Shown: positions 39,856 through 49,123, numbered from the stretch's first letter. The stretch: DNA of 64,000 nt from Devosia submarina (GCF_003056345.1 NZ_PYWB01000007.1:1-64000), one strand, 5' to 3'. Made by a program: numbers and translations. The notes: a model not told the origin generated them from the letters alone.

Positions 39856-40965
39856 ATGAACAGCAGGATCGAGAGCATCGAGGCGCAGCTTTTCCGCGTG
39901 CCGCTGCCCAAGGTGATGACCGACGCCAAGCATGGCGCTCACACCCATTTCGAGCTGGTTACGGCGACGGTGCGGACGGCCGATGGCCTCGAAGGCGTCG
40001 GCTACACCTATACCGGCGGCAAGGGCGGTCACGCCATCCGCGCCGTGCTTGAACATGACCTTGGTCCCGCGCTGGTCGGCAAGGACGCAGCCCAGATCGA
40101 AGCGCTCCACGACGCCATGTGGTGGCACATTCATTATGTTGGCCGCGGCGGCATCACCAGCTTTGCCATTTCCGCGGTCGATATCGCGCTCTGGGATCTT
40201 CGCGGCAAGCGCGAGGCCCTGCCGCTCTGGCAGATGGCGGGGGGCACGAGCGCCCGGGCAAAAGTTTATCGTGGCGGCATTGACCTCAACTATACGCTCG
40301 ACGAACTACTTGCGAGTATCGAGGGCTATCTCGCCGCCGGCTTCACGGCGATCAAGATCAAGGTTGGAAAGGATGATCTTGCCGAAGATCTGGAGCGGGT
40401 CGCAGCGGTACGCCGCCTGATCGGTCCGGGCATGCCCTTCATGGTTGACGCCAATTATGCCCTGGACGTGCCACGCGCCATTGCGGCAGCCAAGGCATTT
40501 GGACCCCATGACATTCTTTGGTTCGAAGAGCCGATCATTCCCGATGATTACCGCGGCTATGGCGAGATCGCCGAAGCCACCGGCATGCCACTTGCCATGG
40601 GCGAAAACCTACATACCATCCACGAATTCGAATATGCCATTGCGCAGTCCAAGCTTTCCTATCTACAGCCTGACGCATCCAATTGTGGCGGCATCAGCGG
40701 CTTCCTGCGTGTTGCCGAGATGAGCCGCGCCGCCAGCATTCCCATCTGCAGCCACGGGATGCAGGAACTCCATGTCAGTTTGGTTGCAGCGCAACCCAAT
40801 GCGGGATGGGTGGAGGCGCATAGCTTTGACATCGACACCTATACGACCCGGCCGCTGCAGCTGCGCGATGGGTGGGCAGTGGCGCCCGACATACCGGGCA
40901 CCGGCGTCGAGTTCGACTGGGCCAAGCTCAAGCACGCCGCCACGCAAAGCGCGCCTGGCGAATAG
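39856..40965 (+). CDS. Enolase-superfamily sugar-acid dehydratase (MR subgroup)
   Basis: The 369-residue protein is of the mandelate racemase type. The catalytic K167-x-K169 (AIKIKVGK), metal ligands D198 (MVDANY), E224 (WFEEPI) and E250 (MGENLH), and the general-acid H300 (CSHGMQ) with partner D273 are all present. The likely reaction is dehydration of an aldonate to a 2-keto-3-deoxy acid, following oxidation of the sugar by the neighbouring dehydrogenases. The exact acid cannot be told by eye; galactarate/talarate-type specificity is one possibility. Confidence 0.88.
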   Translation: MNSRIESIEAQLFRVPLPKVMTDAKHGAHTHFELVTATVRTADGLEGVGYTYTGGKGGHAIRAVLEHDLGPALVGKDAAQIEALHDAMWWHIHYVGRGGITSFAISAVDIALWDLRGKREALPLWQMAGGTSARAKVYRGGIDLNYTLDELLASIEGYLAAGFTAIKIKVGKDDLAEDLERVAAVRRLIGPGMPFMVDANYALDVPRAIAAAKAFGPHDILWFEEPIIPDDYRGYGEIAEATGMPLAMGENLHTIHEFEYAIAQSKLSYLQPDASNCGGISGFLRVAEMSRAASIPICSHGMQELHVSLVAAQPNAGWVEAHSFDIDTYTTRPLQLRDGWAVAPDIPGTGVEFDWAKLKHAATQSAPGE

Positions 40966-41463
40966 CTCCTAGAGAACAAGCAACCCGAGCACTCAGACAG
41001 CGATTGCCGCATTCCATGCTGGCCGCAAATCAATCTGCCTCGAAGAGGTGGTCCCGGCGTCGGAACCGGCGTTGAGCTCCTTCGGTTCGGCCAGCGCGTG
41101 GTCGTGGGCCCGCTCGATCATTCCCCAGCGCAGTGTCCTACTCAGCAAAAGATATGCAGCTCACGGCGAAGACAGGCGAGCGTTTCGGTCAGCTTCCTGT
41201 CGCCACTGTAATTCCTGCTGCAGCGGCTGATAAACGCAAAGCCTGCCGTCGACCGTGGGACCGTCCACACACTCGCATGAACCGCTGTTTCTATCAGCAA
41301 GCCGGCAGCCGAGAGCGGCAATGATTTGTTTGAGTGGCTAAAGCGCCCCGCTAACGCGCGGGCGCAGCACGACGATTCCCCCTTGTGCAGATCACCGCAA
41401 TATTGTTGACACCTGTACTCATGTTTCATAATGACCTGCTCACAAGGTTTCGGAGCTCGAGGC
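40966..41463. promoter_or_regulatory. Intergenic region with hairpin and exbB promoter
   Basis: About 500 bp without a supported gene. A stem GCGCCC/GGGCGC with CGC/GCG extension and loop TAAC lies at 41343-41365, perhaps a terminator without T run. A promoter for the ExbB operon is likely at TTGACA (41406-41411) with CATAAT (41427-41432, 15-bp spacer) or TAATGA (17-bp spacer). No Fur or RirA box is clear. Short ORFs here have poor codon patterns. Confidence 0.5.
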
Positions 41464-42501
41464 ATGGACATGGTCGGCGGCGTTGCAGGAGTTAAGCTGG
41501 GGCTTGCTCTTTCCTTGGTGATCGCCTTGAGCGCGGGCGCGTCTTTGGCCCAGCAACAGCCAGCCCCTGCGCCAATCGAGCAGGCGGCCCCTGCCCCGGC
41601 GCCGGTCGCTGTTGAGGTCGCCCCTGTTCCTGTTCCTGTTCCTGAACCAGCTCCTGCCCAGTTCCCTCCGGCAACACCCGCGCAGCAGAGCATCGACATC
41701 GAAGCCAATGACGGTGCTGCCAATACCGCGCCCGTGCCCCTCACGACCCAGCAGGCATCGCCCGAACACACCGACGACACCCTGCCGCATGACCTGTCCC
41801 CCTGGGGCATGTTCATGGGGGCCGACTATGTGGTCAAAGGCGTGATGATAGGCCTCCTGCTTGCGTCCATAGCCACCTGGACGGTCTGGCTTGCCAAAAC
41901 GCTTGAACTGATCGGCGCCAAGGCGCGGATCAGGCGCGCGCTCAAGGCCCTGCAATCGGCCACCAGCCTTGCAGAAGCCGGCCGGGCGCTGGACGGCAAG
42001 CGCGGCGCTGGCGCGACACTGGTTCTGGCTGCGCAGCAGGAAGTGGCGCGCGCCGAAAAGGTTATCGATTTTGCGCCCAGTGCAGGCCTCAAGGAGCGAG
42101 TCAGCTCTCGCCTCCATCGTATTGAAGCTGCTGCCGGACGCCGCCTGACCAAGGGCACGGGCGTGCTCGCCACGATTGGATCGGTTTCGCCGTTTGTCGG
42201 TCTGTTCGGCACGGTGTGGGGCATCATGAACGCGTTCATCGGCATTTCGCAGGCGCAATCGAGCAGCCTTGCAGTCGTGGCGCCCGGCATTGCCGAGGCG
42301 CTGCTGGCGACCGCCATGGGTCTGGTCGCGGCCATTCCCGCTGTTGTGTTCTACAATGCCTTTGCTCGCTCCATCACGGGCTATCGGCAATTGCTGACCG
42401 ACGCCTCGGCGGCCATCGAACGGCTGATCAGCAGCGATCTGGACCATCGCTATGTCGCGCGCAACCACCCGGGCGCGCTGCAGACCCTAGCAGCGGAGTA
42501 G
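41464..42501 (+). CDS. exbB: ExbB, TonB-complex proton channel subunit
   Basis: The 345-residue inner-membrane protein begins with a signal peptide (MDMVGGVAGVKLGLALSLVI ... SLAQ), a Pro/Ala/Gln-rich periplasmic segment (about 28-110), then the MotA/TolQ/ExbB domain with three helices: WGMFMGADYVVKGVMIGLLL, TIGSVSPFVGLFGTVWGIMN and ALLATAMGLVAAIPAVVFYN. The N-terminal extension is typical of alphaproteobacterial ExbB. ATG 41464 is preferred as ATG 41431 overlaps the promoter. It uses proton flow to energise TonB with ExbD. Confidence 0.95.
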   Translation: MDMVGGVAGVKLGLALSLVIALSAGASLAQQQPAPAPIEQAAPAPAPVAVEVAPVPVPVPEPAPAQFPPATPAQQSIDIEANDGAANTAPVPLTTQQASPEHTDDTLPHDLSPWGMFMGADYVVKGVMIGLLLASIATWTVWLAKTLELIGAKARIRRALKALQSATSLAEAGRALDGKRGAGATLVLAAQQEVARAEKVIDFAPSAGLKERVSSRLHRIEAAAGRRLTKGTGVLATIGSVSPFVGLFGTVWGIMNAFIGISQAQSSSLAVVAPGIAEALLATAMGLVAAIPAVVFYNAFARSITGYRQLLTDASAAIERLISSDLDHRYVARNHPGALQTLAAE

Positions 42502-42504
42502 ATC

Positions 42505-42960
42505 ATGGCGGGCGGCATTCACGAAAACTCCGGCGATGACATGGCCGAAAGCCATGAGATCAACGTCACCCCGTTTATCGACGTTATCCTCGTCCTGCTG
42601 ATCATCTTCATGGTGGCAGCGCCCCTTGCCACAGTGGACGTCAATGTCGATCTGCCAGCATCGACGGCTAGGCCATCGCCAAGGCCGGAAGAGCCGCTCT
42701 ATGTCACCCTCAAGGAAGATCTGAGCCTCTCGCTGGGCAATGATCTCGTGGCACGCGAACAGCTTGGCGCTGAACTCGACAGGCAAACCGAAGCCGATCG
42801 AGAAACCCGCATCTTTTTGCGGGCCGATCAAAGCGTTGACTATGGGCAGTTGATGGAGGTTATGAACCTGCTTCGCGCGTCCGGCTATCTCAAGATCGGG
42901 CTGGTGGGGTTGGAAACTGCACCCGTAGCGTCTGCGGCTGACGCGGCCCCCGCGCAATGA
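42505..42960 (+). CDS. exbD: ExbD, TonB-complex subunit
   Basis: The 151-residue protein has a short cytoplasmic segment, one membrane helix (INVTPFIDVILVLLIIFMVA) with the conserved Asp (D in FIDVILVLLI), and a periplasmic domain (VDVNVDLPASTA ... VDYGQLMEVMNLLRASGYLK). It couples proton movement to TonB. It lies 3 bp after exbB and overlaps tonB by 4 bp. Confidence 0.95.
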   Translation: MAGGIHENSGDDMAESHEINVTPFIDVILVLLIIFMVAAPLATVDVNVDLPASTARPSPRPEEPLYVTLKEDLSLSLGNDLVAREQLGAELDRQTEADRETRIFLRADQSVDYGQLMEVMNLLRASGYLKIGLVGLETAPVASAADAAPAQ

Positions 42961-43937
42961 ACGATCCGCTTGGCACACGCCCAAACGATGAATTCGGACG
43001 CGGCTCCTGGCGCGATTTGATGCTGTGGACAAGCGCCTTTGTTGTCGTGCTCGGCACACAGGCAGGCGCTGCCTATTGGTATGCCAACAGGTCTCCAGAA
43101 CCCATGCTCGAGGGGGGCATGCCAGAGGCCATCATGCTGGAATTGGCACCGATGAATACATCGGTAGACAATGCGATGAGCGATTTACCGCCAGACCAGC
43201 AGACCATGGTGGAACAGGCCGAGATCGCGCCGACCGAAATGCCGGAGGAAGAAGTGGTGGATCCTCCTCCCGAGCCTCAGGTGCAGCCAGCGGAGTTGCC
43301 CGACGAAATAGAGCCTCAGCCTGAGCCCGAACCGGAGCCCTTGCCGGAACCGGAACCAGAGCCGGTGGAACCACCACCTGAACAATTACCCGAGCCGGAA
43401 GAGCCGGCAGTGGAGCCGCCCGAAGAGATCATTCCCGATTTGGTCGAAGCGCCCGAACCGGCCGTGGTTGCGCCCATGCCGGTGCAGGCCTCGGCCAGTT
43501 TGCAGGAGCGTCGCAAGCGCCCTAGGCCCGTCGCCAGCCCACCGCCGCAAAAGGCTTCATCGCGCACAAGCGCGCCTCCGCCTTCGGAGGCACCGCGCGC
43601 GGAAAAGGCCGCCAGCACTCAACCCGCAGCGCGTCAGGCCGCTCCATCCGTGTCGCCTGCACGCTGGCAATCTCAGCTGATGAGCCACCTCAACCGGCGC
43701 AAGCAATATCCGCGCTCGTCCCAAAGCCGGCGCGAAGAAGGCGTCGTTCTGCTGCAATTCTTGCTTGATGGCGCGGGCAATGTCCGGTCATCGAAGATCG
43801 CCCGCTCGTCGGGCTATGCCGAGCTCGACCAAGCCGTGCTGACAATGATCAGCCGCGCCTCGCCCGTGCCCGCACCGCCGGCGGAAATTGCAGGCAAGCC
43901 CATTAGCATCCCGATCGAGTTTGTTCTGGGACGCTAG
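42957..43937 (+). CDS. tonB: TonB energy transducer
   Basis: The 326-residue protein has one N-terminal membrane helix (DLMLWTSAFVVVLGTQAGAA), a long Pro-Glu-rich spacer (about 90-185, with PEPEPEPLPEPEPEPVEPPP) to span the periplasm, a basic/Ser-rich part, and the C-terminal TonB domain (WQSQLMSHLNRRKQYPRSSQ, GVVLLQFLLDGAGNVRSSKI, SGYAELDQAVLTMISRASPV). It transfers energy to outer-membrane receptors. The operon would normally serve a receptor encoded nearby; the neighbour here is a remnant. Confidence 0.95.
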   Translation: MNDPLGTRPNDEFGRGSWRDLMLWTSAFVVVLGTQAGAAYWYANRSPEPMLEGGMPEAIMLELAPMNTSVDNAMSDLPPDQQTMVEQAEIAPTEMPEEEVVDPPPEPQVQPAELPDEIEPQPEPEPEPLPEPEPEPVEPPPEQLPEPEEPAVEPPEEIIPDLVEAPEPAVVAPMPVQASASLQERRKRPRPVASPPPQKASSRTSAPPPSEAPRAEKAASTQPAARQAAPSVSPARWQSQLMSHLNRRKQYPRSSQSRREEGVVLLQFLLDGAGNVRSSKIARSSGYAELDQAVLTMISRASPVPAPPAEIAGKPISIPIEFVLGR

Positions 43938-44151
43938 ACTGAGTTGGGAGCCAGGACTCGCGACGTGCGCGTTTGGACAAGAAGCTTCAACTCAAGCTTG
44001 CGACCGGGGATTAAGCTGGAAATAGCCAGTATCGGGTTCGTGGCAGGAAACTGACGCCGAGATCGTGCTGTTCGTCCGAGGGGTCTTGCGGACACGCTCA
44101 GACCAACAACACGTTAGCCCACCCACCATATGGTGGATTGGCCGGTTTGAT

Positions 44152-44315
44152 TTACCAGCTTTGATTGAGCGTTGCGCTGATAGTGCGGCCTGGATTGTAG
44201 AAGGTTGCTCCGAGCCCATTGACATATTTTTGCGCGGCGCTCTTCTCGTCGAGGATGTTGCTGACGTTGGGCTGCAGCGTCGTGTTTCCCGGGTCTCGTA
44301 GTTCAGGGCAGCATC
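44152..44315 (-). pseudogene. C-terminal remnant of a TonB-dependent receptor
   Basis: On the minus strand, NTTLQPNVSNILDEKSAAQK, YVNGLGATFYNPGRTISATL and NQSW followed by stop (44154-44152) are the last strands of a TonB-dependent outer-membrane receptor, with the usual aromatic last residue. Upstream a few residues (QDAALNYETR) can be read with a shift. Only about 50 residues remain of the usual 700 or more. The remnant meets a siderophore-interacting protein fragment at about 44310, so a deletion joined the two. Confidence 0.8.
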
Positions 44316-44661
44316 CTGCCCGCTATCGCCCGGATCATCGAGGAAGTGCCGGCGAACACTCGCGTAGAGGCAATCATCGAGGTTTGGGACGATCGGGAAG
44401 AGCAAGACATCCGCTCCCCTGCTGCCCTCGACATCCCCTGGGTTCACCGCAAGAACTATTCCGACATCAGCGAGGGACAATTTGCGCGAGACGCCATCAC
44501 CGCTCGAAGGCGTGGACGCGCAGACCTTTGTCTGGGTCGCCTGCATAAAGCAGGACGTCCGCGCCGTCCGCTCATTCCTCAGGGATCGCGGCCACAACAG
44601 GAAAGCCATGTATGTGGCCTGGTATTGGGAAAAAACAGAAGCTGCGCCGGCCGCCGGCTAG
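44312..44661 (+). pseudogene. Siderophore-interacting protein (ViuB/YqjH type) C-terminal remnant
   Basis: In the plus strand ILPAIARIIEEVPANTRVEA, IIEVWDDREEQDIRSP and WVHRKNYSDISEGQFARDAI are the C-terminal NAD-side domain of FAD-dependent siderophore-interacting reductases. A 2-base loss near 44503 (GCTC for GCGCTC) shifts the frame; in the restored frame VDAQTFVWVACIKQDVRAVR, SFLRDRGHNRKAMYVAWYWE follow to the stop at 44661. The N-terminal FAD half is gone. With the receptor remnant next to it, it marks a lost siderophore locus. Confidence 0.8.
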
Positions 44662-44781
44662 CTCAGGATCAACCTGCGACGCACATTTGCGCGGGGGGGA
44701 TCGCAAGCTGCCCTGGCGGAGTTCGGCATCATACCCGCCAGGGACGTTGAAATTTGTGATTGTAGCCGGCTCGCATAATCC

Positions 44782-46053
44782 TCAGGCGAAGGTGTTAGCG
44801 GCAATCGACTCCGGCTTCATTTCAATCGAAAACCCCGGCCGGTCGGGCGGCATATAGGCCGCATCGCGGATCACGCAGGGATCAATGAAGTGCTCATGGA
44901 GGTGATCGACATATTCGATCACGCGCCCGTCCTTGGTGCCCGACACCACCAGATAGTCGATCATGGAAAGGTGCTGCACATATTCGCACAGGCCGACGCC
45001 ACCGGCATGCGGCCACACCGGCTTGCCGTATTTGGCCGCCATCAGCAGCACCGAAAGCACCTCATTGAGCCCGCCGATGCGGCAGGCGTCGATCTGAACG
45101 ATGTCGATCGCGTCGCGGGTAATGAACTGCTTGAAGAGGATCCGGTTCTGGCACATTTCGCCGGTCGCGACTTTCACGGGCGCCACGGCTTCGCGGATCA
45201 CCCGGTGCCCTTCCACATCGTCGGGGCTTGTGGGCTCCTCGATGAAGTAGGGCCTGAAGGGCTTGAGGGCATTGACCCATTCCACCGCCTGGCCCACTTC
45301 CCAGACCTGGTTGGCGTCGATCATCAGGAACCGGTCCGGCCCCATGATCTCGCGCACGATCTGGAGGCGGCGGATATCGTCCTCAAGGTCGCGCCCCACC
45401 TTCATCTTGATGTGGTTGAACCCGGCCTCCACCGCTTCACTCGCCAGCCGCTTCAGCTTCTCATTGCTGTAGCCCAGCCATCCAGCCGACGTCGTGTAGC
45501 AGCTATAGCCCTCCGTCCGCAGCTTTGCGATACGGTCCGCCTTGCCTGCCTCCGCCTTGCGGAAGATCGCTAGCGCCTCCTCGGGCGTGATTGCGTCGGT
45601 GAGATAGCGGAAGTCTATAATCGAAACGAGCTGCTCCGGGCTCATCTCGGCCACATAGAGCCAGACGGGCTTGCCCGCCTCTTTCGCTAGAAGATCCCAC
45701 ACCGCATTGACCACCGCCCCGGTTGCCAGGTGCATTGCGCCCTTGTCCGGCCCGATCCAACGCAGCTGGCTATCCCCCGTCACATGCCGCCAGAAGCGGC
45801 CGGGGTCCTGGGCGATCCAGTCGAGTTCCAGCCCCACGACCCGGTCGGTCAGAGCCTTGATCGCCGCCACCACCACTTCGTTGCCGCGCCCAATGGTGAA
45901 GGTCAGCCCATGCCCCTCATACGGGCCATCCGTGCCCAGCACCAAATAGGCCGCCGAGTAATCGGGATCGGGGTTCATCGCGTCCGAGCCATCCAGCGAC
46001 TGGGAGGTCGGGAAGCGCAGATCATGCGTTGAAAGGCTGGTGATCTTGGTCAT
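44782..46053 (-). CDS. L-fuconate dehydratase (enolase superfamily)
   Basis: From ATG 46053 the enzyme is 423 residues. It matches L-fuconate dehydratases: K216-x-K218 (IKMKVG), metal ligands D246 (MIDANQ), E272 (FIEEPT) and E299 (ATGEM), and H349 in WPHAGGVGLCEY. The GYSCYTTSAGWLGY stretch is characteristic of the group. It converts L-fuconate to 2-keto-3-deoxy-L-fuconate. It lies upstream (in reading order, after) of a keto-deoxy-fuconate-type dehydrogenase and a CUT1 transporter, matching the oxidative L-fucose pathway. Confidence 0.93.
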   Translation of the reverse strand: MTKITSLSTHDLRFPTSQSLDGSDAMNPDPDYSAAYLVLGTDGPYEGHGLTFTIGRGNEVVVAAIKALTDRVVGLELDWIAQDPGRFWRHVTGDSQLRWIGPDKGAMHLATGAVVNAVWDLLAKEAGKPVWLYVAEMSPEQLVSIIDFRYLTDAITPEEALAIFRKAEAGKADRIAKLRTEGYSCYTTSAGWLGYSNEKLKRLASEAVEAGFNHIKMKVGRDLEDDIRRLQIVREIMGPDRFLMIDANQVWEVGQAVEWVNALKPFRPYFIEEPTSPDDVEGHRVIREAVAPVKVATGEMCQNRILFKQFITRDAIDIVQIDACRIGGLNEVLSVLLMAAKYGKPVWPHAGGVGLCEYVQHLSMIDYLVVSGTKDGRVIEYVDHLHEHFIDPCVIRDAAYMPPDRPGFSIEMKPESIAANTFA

Positions 46054-46073
46054 TTCTACTCTGAATGTAGTGG

Positions 46074-46174
46074 TGCCCGGCCTCGTGGTTCGACAAGCTC
46101 GCCATGAGGTCTCATCTTGGCTCGAATTCCCAGAGGACCTCATCCTGAGCCCGTCGAAGGACGAGGTCCGGGCA
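46074..46174. repeat. REP-like long inverted repeat
   Basis: The left arm (46074-46111) and right arm (46136-46174) are about 38 bp each and match with roughly 80% complementarity. The shared parts include TGCCCGG, CCTCGT, TTCGAC, GCTC and ATGAGGTC when the right arm is read in reverse. It lies between the SDR stop and the fuconate dehydratase start, inside a minus-strand operon. The sequence resembles dispersed intergenic repeats in some alphaproteobacteria. In mRNA it would form a hairpin that could separate expression of the two genes. Confidence 0.6.
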
Positions 46175-46184
46175 AGCTGAACTC

Positions 46185-46916
46185 TTAGGCGGTCCAGCCG
46201 CCATCGATGATGTGGACCTGCCCCGTCGTATAGGTCGCGCCAGCCAGATAAACGGCAAGGTCCGCCACCTCGTCGGGTCGGGCAATGCGGCCGATCGGCT
46301 GGCGGGCAATAAAGGCCTTTCGCGCCCCTTCGAAATCCCCCGTCGCGTGCCAGCGCTCATGCAGGCTCGGCGATTCCACCGTGCCGGGGCAGATCGCATT
46401 CACCCGGATATTGGACGTAGTATAGTCGGCCGCGATCGACTTGGTGAGCCCCACCACCGCCGCCTTGGAGATCGAATAAGCAGCCCGGTTCGGCACGCCT
46501 TTAACCGAACTTGCCACTGTCGCCATGTTGATGATGGCGCCGTCCTTGCGCTCCAGCATTTGCGGCAGAACGGCTTTGATGGTGCGGATTTGCGCCCGCA
46601 CATTGAGGTTCAACGCAAAGTCGAGGTCCTGCTCGCTCATCTCCAGCACGGTGCCCGAATGCACCACGCCCGCGCAGTTGAACAAAACGTCGATCCGCCC
46701 GATCTCGGCTACTGCCTGCCCCACCGCTTCATCTGAAAGCACATCGAGAACCCGCGTGGTAATGCCAGCCGTGCCCTCGAGCTCGGCAAGCTTGCCGGCA
46801 TTGACGTCGGTCGCAATGACCTGGGCACCCGCCTTGGCAAAGGCCAGCGCCGAGGCTTGCCCAATCCCTTGTGCAGCGGCGGTGATAAGAACGATTTTGC
46901 CGGAAAGGTCGGCCAT
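46185..46916 (-). CDS. SDR dehydrogenase, probable 2-keto-3-deoxy-L-fuconate dehydrogenase
   Basis: The 243-residue classical SDR has the loop ITAAAQGIGQASALAFAKAG, FNCAGVV, catalytic S in NMATVASS, Y-x-x-x-K in AAYSISKAAVVG, and RVNAICPGTVESPSLHERW; the C-terminus is GQVHIIDGGWTA. The PGTVxSPSLxxR pattern and context match the 2-keto-3-deoxy-L-fuconate (or L-rhamnonate) dehydrogenases. It would act after the fuconate dehydratase. Confidence 0.85.
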   Translation of the reverse strand: MADLSGKIVLITAAAQGIGQASALAFAKAGAQVIATDVNAGKLAELEGTAGITTRVLDVLSDEAVGQAVAEIGRIDVLFNCAGVVHSGTVLEMSEQDLDFALNLNVRAQIRTIKAVLPQMLERKDGAIINMATVASSVKGVPNRAAYSISKAAVVGLTKSIAADYTTSNIRVNAICPGTVESPSLHERWHATGDFEGARKAFIARQPIGRIARPDEVADLAVYLAGATYTTGQVHIIDGGWTA

Positions 46917-46926
46917 GGGTGAAATC

Positions 46927-48033
46927 CTATTGAATGGTCACATTGGATGCCTGAACGGCCAGGCGCTCGATGGCGGCGAAATCCCAGGCGATCCCCAGGC
47001 CCGGCGCGTCGGATGGTAGCGCCTTGCCATCGACGATACGCATGCCCTCGTTGGTGATCGCGTCGAGCTGGGGAATATACTCCACCCAGCGCGCATTGGG
47101 CACTGCCGCGCAGAGGCTCACATGCAGCTCCATCAGGAAATGGGGGCACACCGCGATATTGAACGCCTCCGCCATATGCGCCACCTTGAGCCAGGGCGTG
47201 ATCCCGCCAATGCGGCCCACATCCACCTGGATGATGCTGGCGGCATGGTGCTGCAGATATTCGCGGAAATGAGACACAGAATAAAGGCTCTCGCCCACGG
47301 CAATTGGCACGCTTGTATGCTGGCTCAGCCGCACATGGCCCGAAATGTCGTCGGCCGGCAGCGGCTCCTCGAGCCAGCCAATATCGAGCCCCTCATAGGC
47401 CCGCGCCCGCCGGATCGCCTGGTCCACGTTGAACGCCTGGTTGGCGTCCGTGAAGATCTCGAAGCCCGGCCCCACGGCTTCGCGCACCGCCGCGATGCGG
47501 CTGACATCCTCATGCAGCGGCCGCCCGACCTTGAGCTTGGCGCCACCAAACCCCGCGGCCTTGGCACGTAGCGCGTCTTCCACCAGCGCGCTTTCCTCAA
47601 GATGCAACCAGCCGCCTTCGGTTGTATAAAGCGCAATCTCGCGCTGCGCTCCGCCAGCAAGCCTATGGAGCGGCATGCCCAGCCGCCGCGCTTTCAAATC
47701 CCACAGCGCCGTATCGATCGCCGCCATGGCAATTGCCGTGATCGCCCCTACGCTTGTGGCATGGGTCAAAAACAGCAGGTCGCGCCAGATCGCCTCGATC
47801 TCGTCGGCTTCCCGTCCGATGATCGCGGGCGCCAGCGTGCGCTCCAGCAACGCCATCACCGATGGTCCACCAGTCCCGATCGTATAGCTATAGCCCGTCC
47901 CCACGGCGCCATCGGCATCGGTGATCCGCACGATCGGGGTTTCCTGGCTCACAAAGCTCTGGATGGCGTCGACCCGCTTCACCTTGGGCTTGAGGTCGAC
48001 CATTATGAGGTCGACCCGTACGATCTTGGCCAC
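46927..48033 (-). CDS. Enolase-superfamily dehydratase of unknown substrate
   Basis: The 368-residue protein is a mandelate racemase/muconate lactonising type enzyme. K166-x-K168 (GAKLKVGR), D196 (FTDANQ), E222 (WLEEPL), E248 (VGESLY) and H298 (CPHFLMELH) are in place, so it should be active. It is distinct from the fuconate dehydratase at 44782 and from the one at 39856. The substrate may be another aldonate imported by the same transporter. It overlaps the ATP-binding gene end by one base. Confidence 0.82.
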   Translation of the reverse strand: MAKIVRVDLIMVDLKPKVKRVDAIQSFVSQETPIVRITDADGAVGTGYSYTIGTGGPSVMALLERTLAPAIIGREADEIEAIWRDLLFLTHATSVGAITAIAMAAIDTALWDLKARRLGMPLHRLAGGAQREIALYTTEGGWLHLEESALVEDALRAKAAGFGGAKLKVGRPLHEDVSRIAAVREAVGPGFEIFTDANQAFNVDQAIRRARAYEGLDIGWLEEPLPADDISGHVRLSQHTSVPIAVGESLYSVSHFREYLQHHAASIIQVDVGRIGGITPWLKVAHMAEAFNIAVCPHFLMELHVSLCAAVPNARWVEYIPQLDAITNEGMRIVDGKALPSDAPGLGIAWDFAAIERLAVQASNVTIQ

Positions 48034-49112
48034 TAGAGCCTCCGCCCGCTGGCTTTGTCGAACACATGAAGCCGCGAAAGGTCTAGCGTGAACTCCAGCT
48101 CCTCCCCCGGATGCACCTCACGCGGATTGAGCATCTTGCCCTGCACGTCCTTGCCGCCCAGTTCCACAAAAAGGATCGTTTCGGTCCCCAGCGGCTCCGC
48201 GATAACGACGGGCCGCGACACGGCAATGGTCGCCCCTTCCCAGTGAAGGCTGTGCCCCCGCGGCGCAAAGCTTTCCGGCCGGAAACCCAGCACCACTTGC
48301 TGCCCCTCGCTCAGGACAAGCCCCGCCGGCAGCGGCACTCCCGTCCCATCGCCCAGCACCGCCATTTGCCCGCGCACAACAGCATCGAGCTGGTTCATCG
48401 GAGGCGAGCCGATAAAGCCTGCCACAAACACATTCACTGGCCGCTCGAACACTTCGGTGGGCGTACCCACCTGCTCGATATGGCCGTCGCGCATGATCAC
48501 GATCCGGTCGGCCAGCGTCATCGCCTCGACTTGGTCGTGGGTCACGTAGATCACCGTGGTCTTGACCCGCTGGTGCAGCTTCTTGATCTCGACACGCATC
48601 TGCCCGCGCAGCTTGGCATCGAGGTTCGAGAGCGGCTCATCAAACAGGAACACATCGGGATTGCGCACAATGGCGCGCCCCATGGCCACACGCTGGCGCT
48701 GCCCGCCCGAAAGATTGGCCGGCAGGCGATCCATATAGGGGCCTAACCCCAAGATTTCGGCCGCTTCATTGACGCGTTTTTCGATCTCGGGCGCCGCCAT
48801 GTTGGCGATCTTGAGCCCAAAGCCGAGATTGTCGCGCACACTCATGTGCGGATAAAGCGCGTAACTCTGGAACACCATGGAGATGTTGCGCTCGCGCGGC
48901 GGCAAGGCATTCACCACGCGCGAGCCAATCGAAATCGTGCCCCCGGTGATTTCCTCCAGCCCTGCAATCATGCGCAGCGTGGTAGATTTCCCGCAGCCCG
49001 AAGGCCCGACCAGCACCACGAACTCATTGTGCGCGATCTCCAGATCGATCCCATGCACGGTCTCGAGCTTGCCATAGCGCTTGACGACTTTGTTGAGGCG
49101 GACCTCGGCCAT
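48033..49112 (-). CDS. CUT1 sugar ABC transporter ATP-binding protein (MalK/UgpC type)
   Basis: From ATG 49112 the protein has 359 residues. ABC motifs: Walker [14 protein letters not shown], signature [12 protein letters not shown], Walker [14 protein letters not shown]-loop in [10 protein letters not shown]. The C-terminal OB/TOBE domain (about 240-359: [24 protein letters not shown]) is the MalK regulatory part. It drives the two permeases directly upstream. Confidence 0.95.
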   Translation of the reverse strand: MAEVRLNKVVKRYGKLETVHGIDLEIAHNEFVVLVGPSGCGKSTTLRMIAGLEEITGGTISIGSRVVNALPPRERNISMVFQSYALYPHMSVRDNLGFGLKIANMAAPEIEKRVNEAAEILGLGPYMDRLPANLSGGQRQRVAMGRAIVRNPDVFLFDEPLSNLDAKLRGQMRVEIKKLHQRVKTTVIYVTHDQVEAMTLADRIVIMRDGHIEQVGTPTEVFERPVNVFVAGFIGSPPMNQLDAVVRGQMAVLGDGTGVPLPAGLVLSEGQQVVLGFRPESFAPRGHSLHWEGATIAVSRPVVIAEPLGTETILFVELGGKDVQGKMLNPREVHPGEELEFTLDLSRLHVFDKASGRRL

Positions 49113-49123
49113 GATCTGGCTCC

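Noticed and set aside
40966..41430. Short ORFs in the gap before exbB
   Set aside because: Frames of 60-70 codons exist on both strands but lack ribosome sites and plausible composition.
44123..44136. Perfect palindrome CCACCATATGGTGG as an operator
   Set aside because: It lies just after the stop of a decayed receptor gene with no intact gene to control. It may be a relic terminator stem, but it is too short and lacks a T run.
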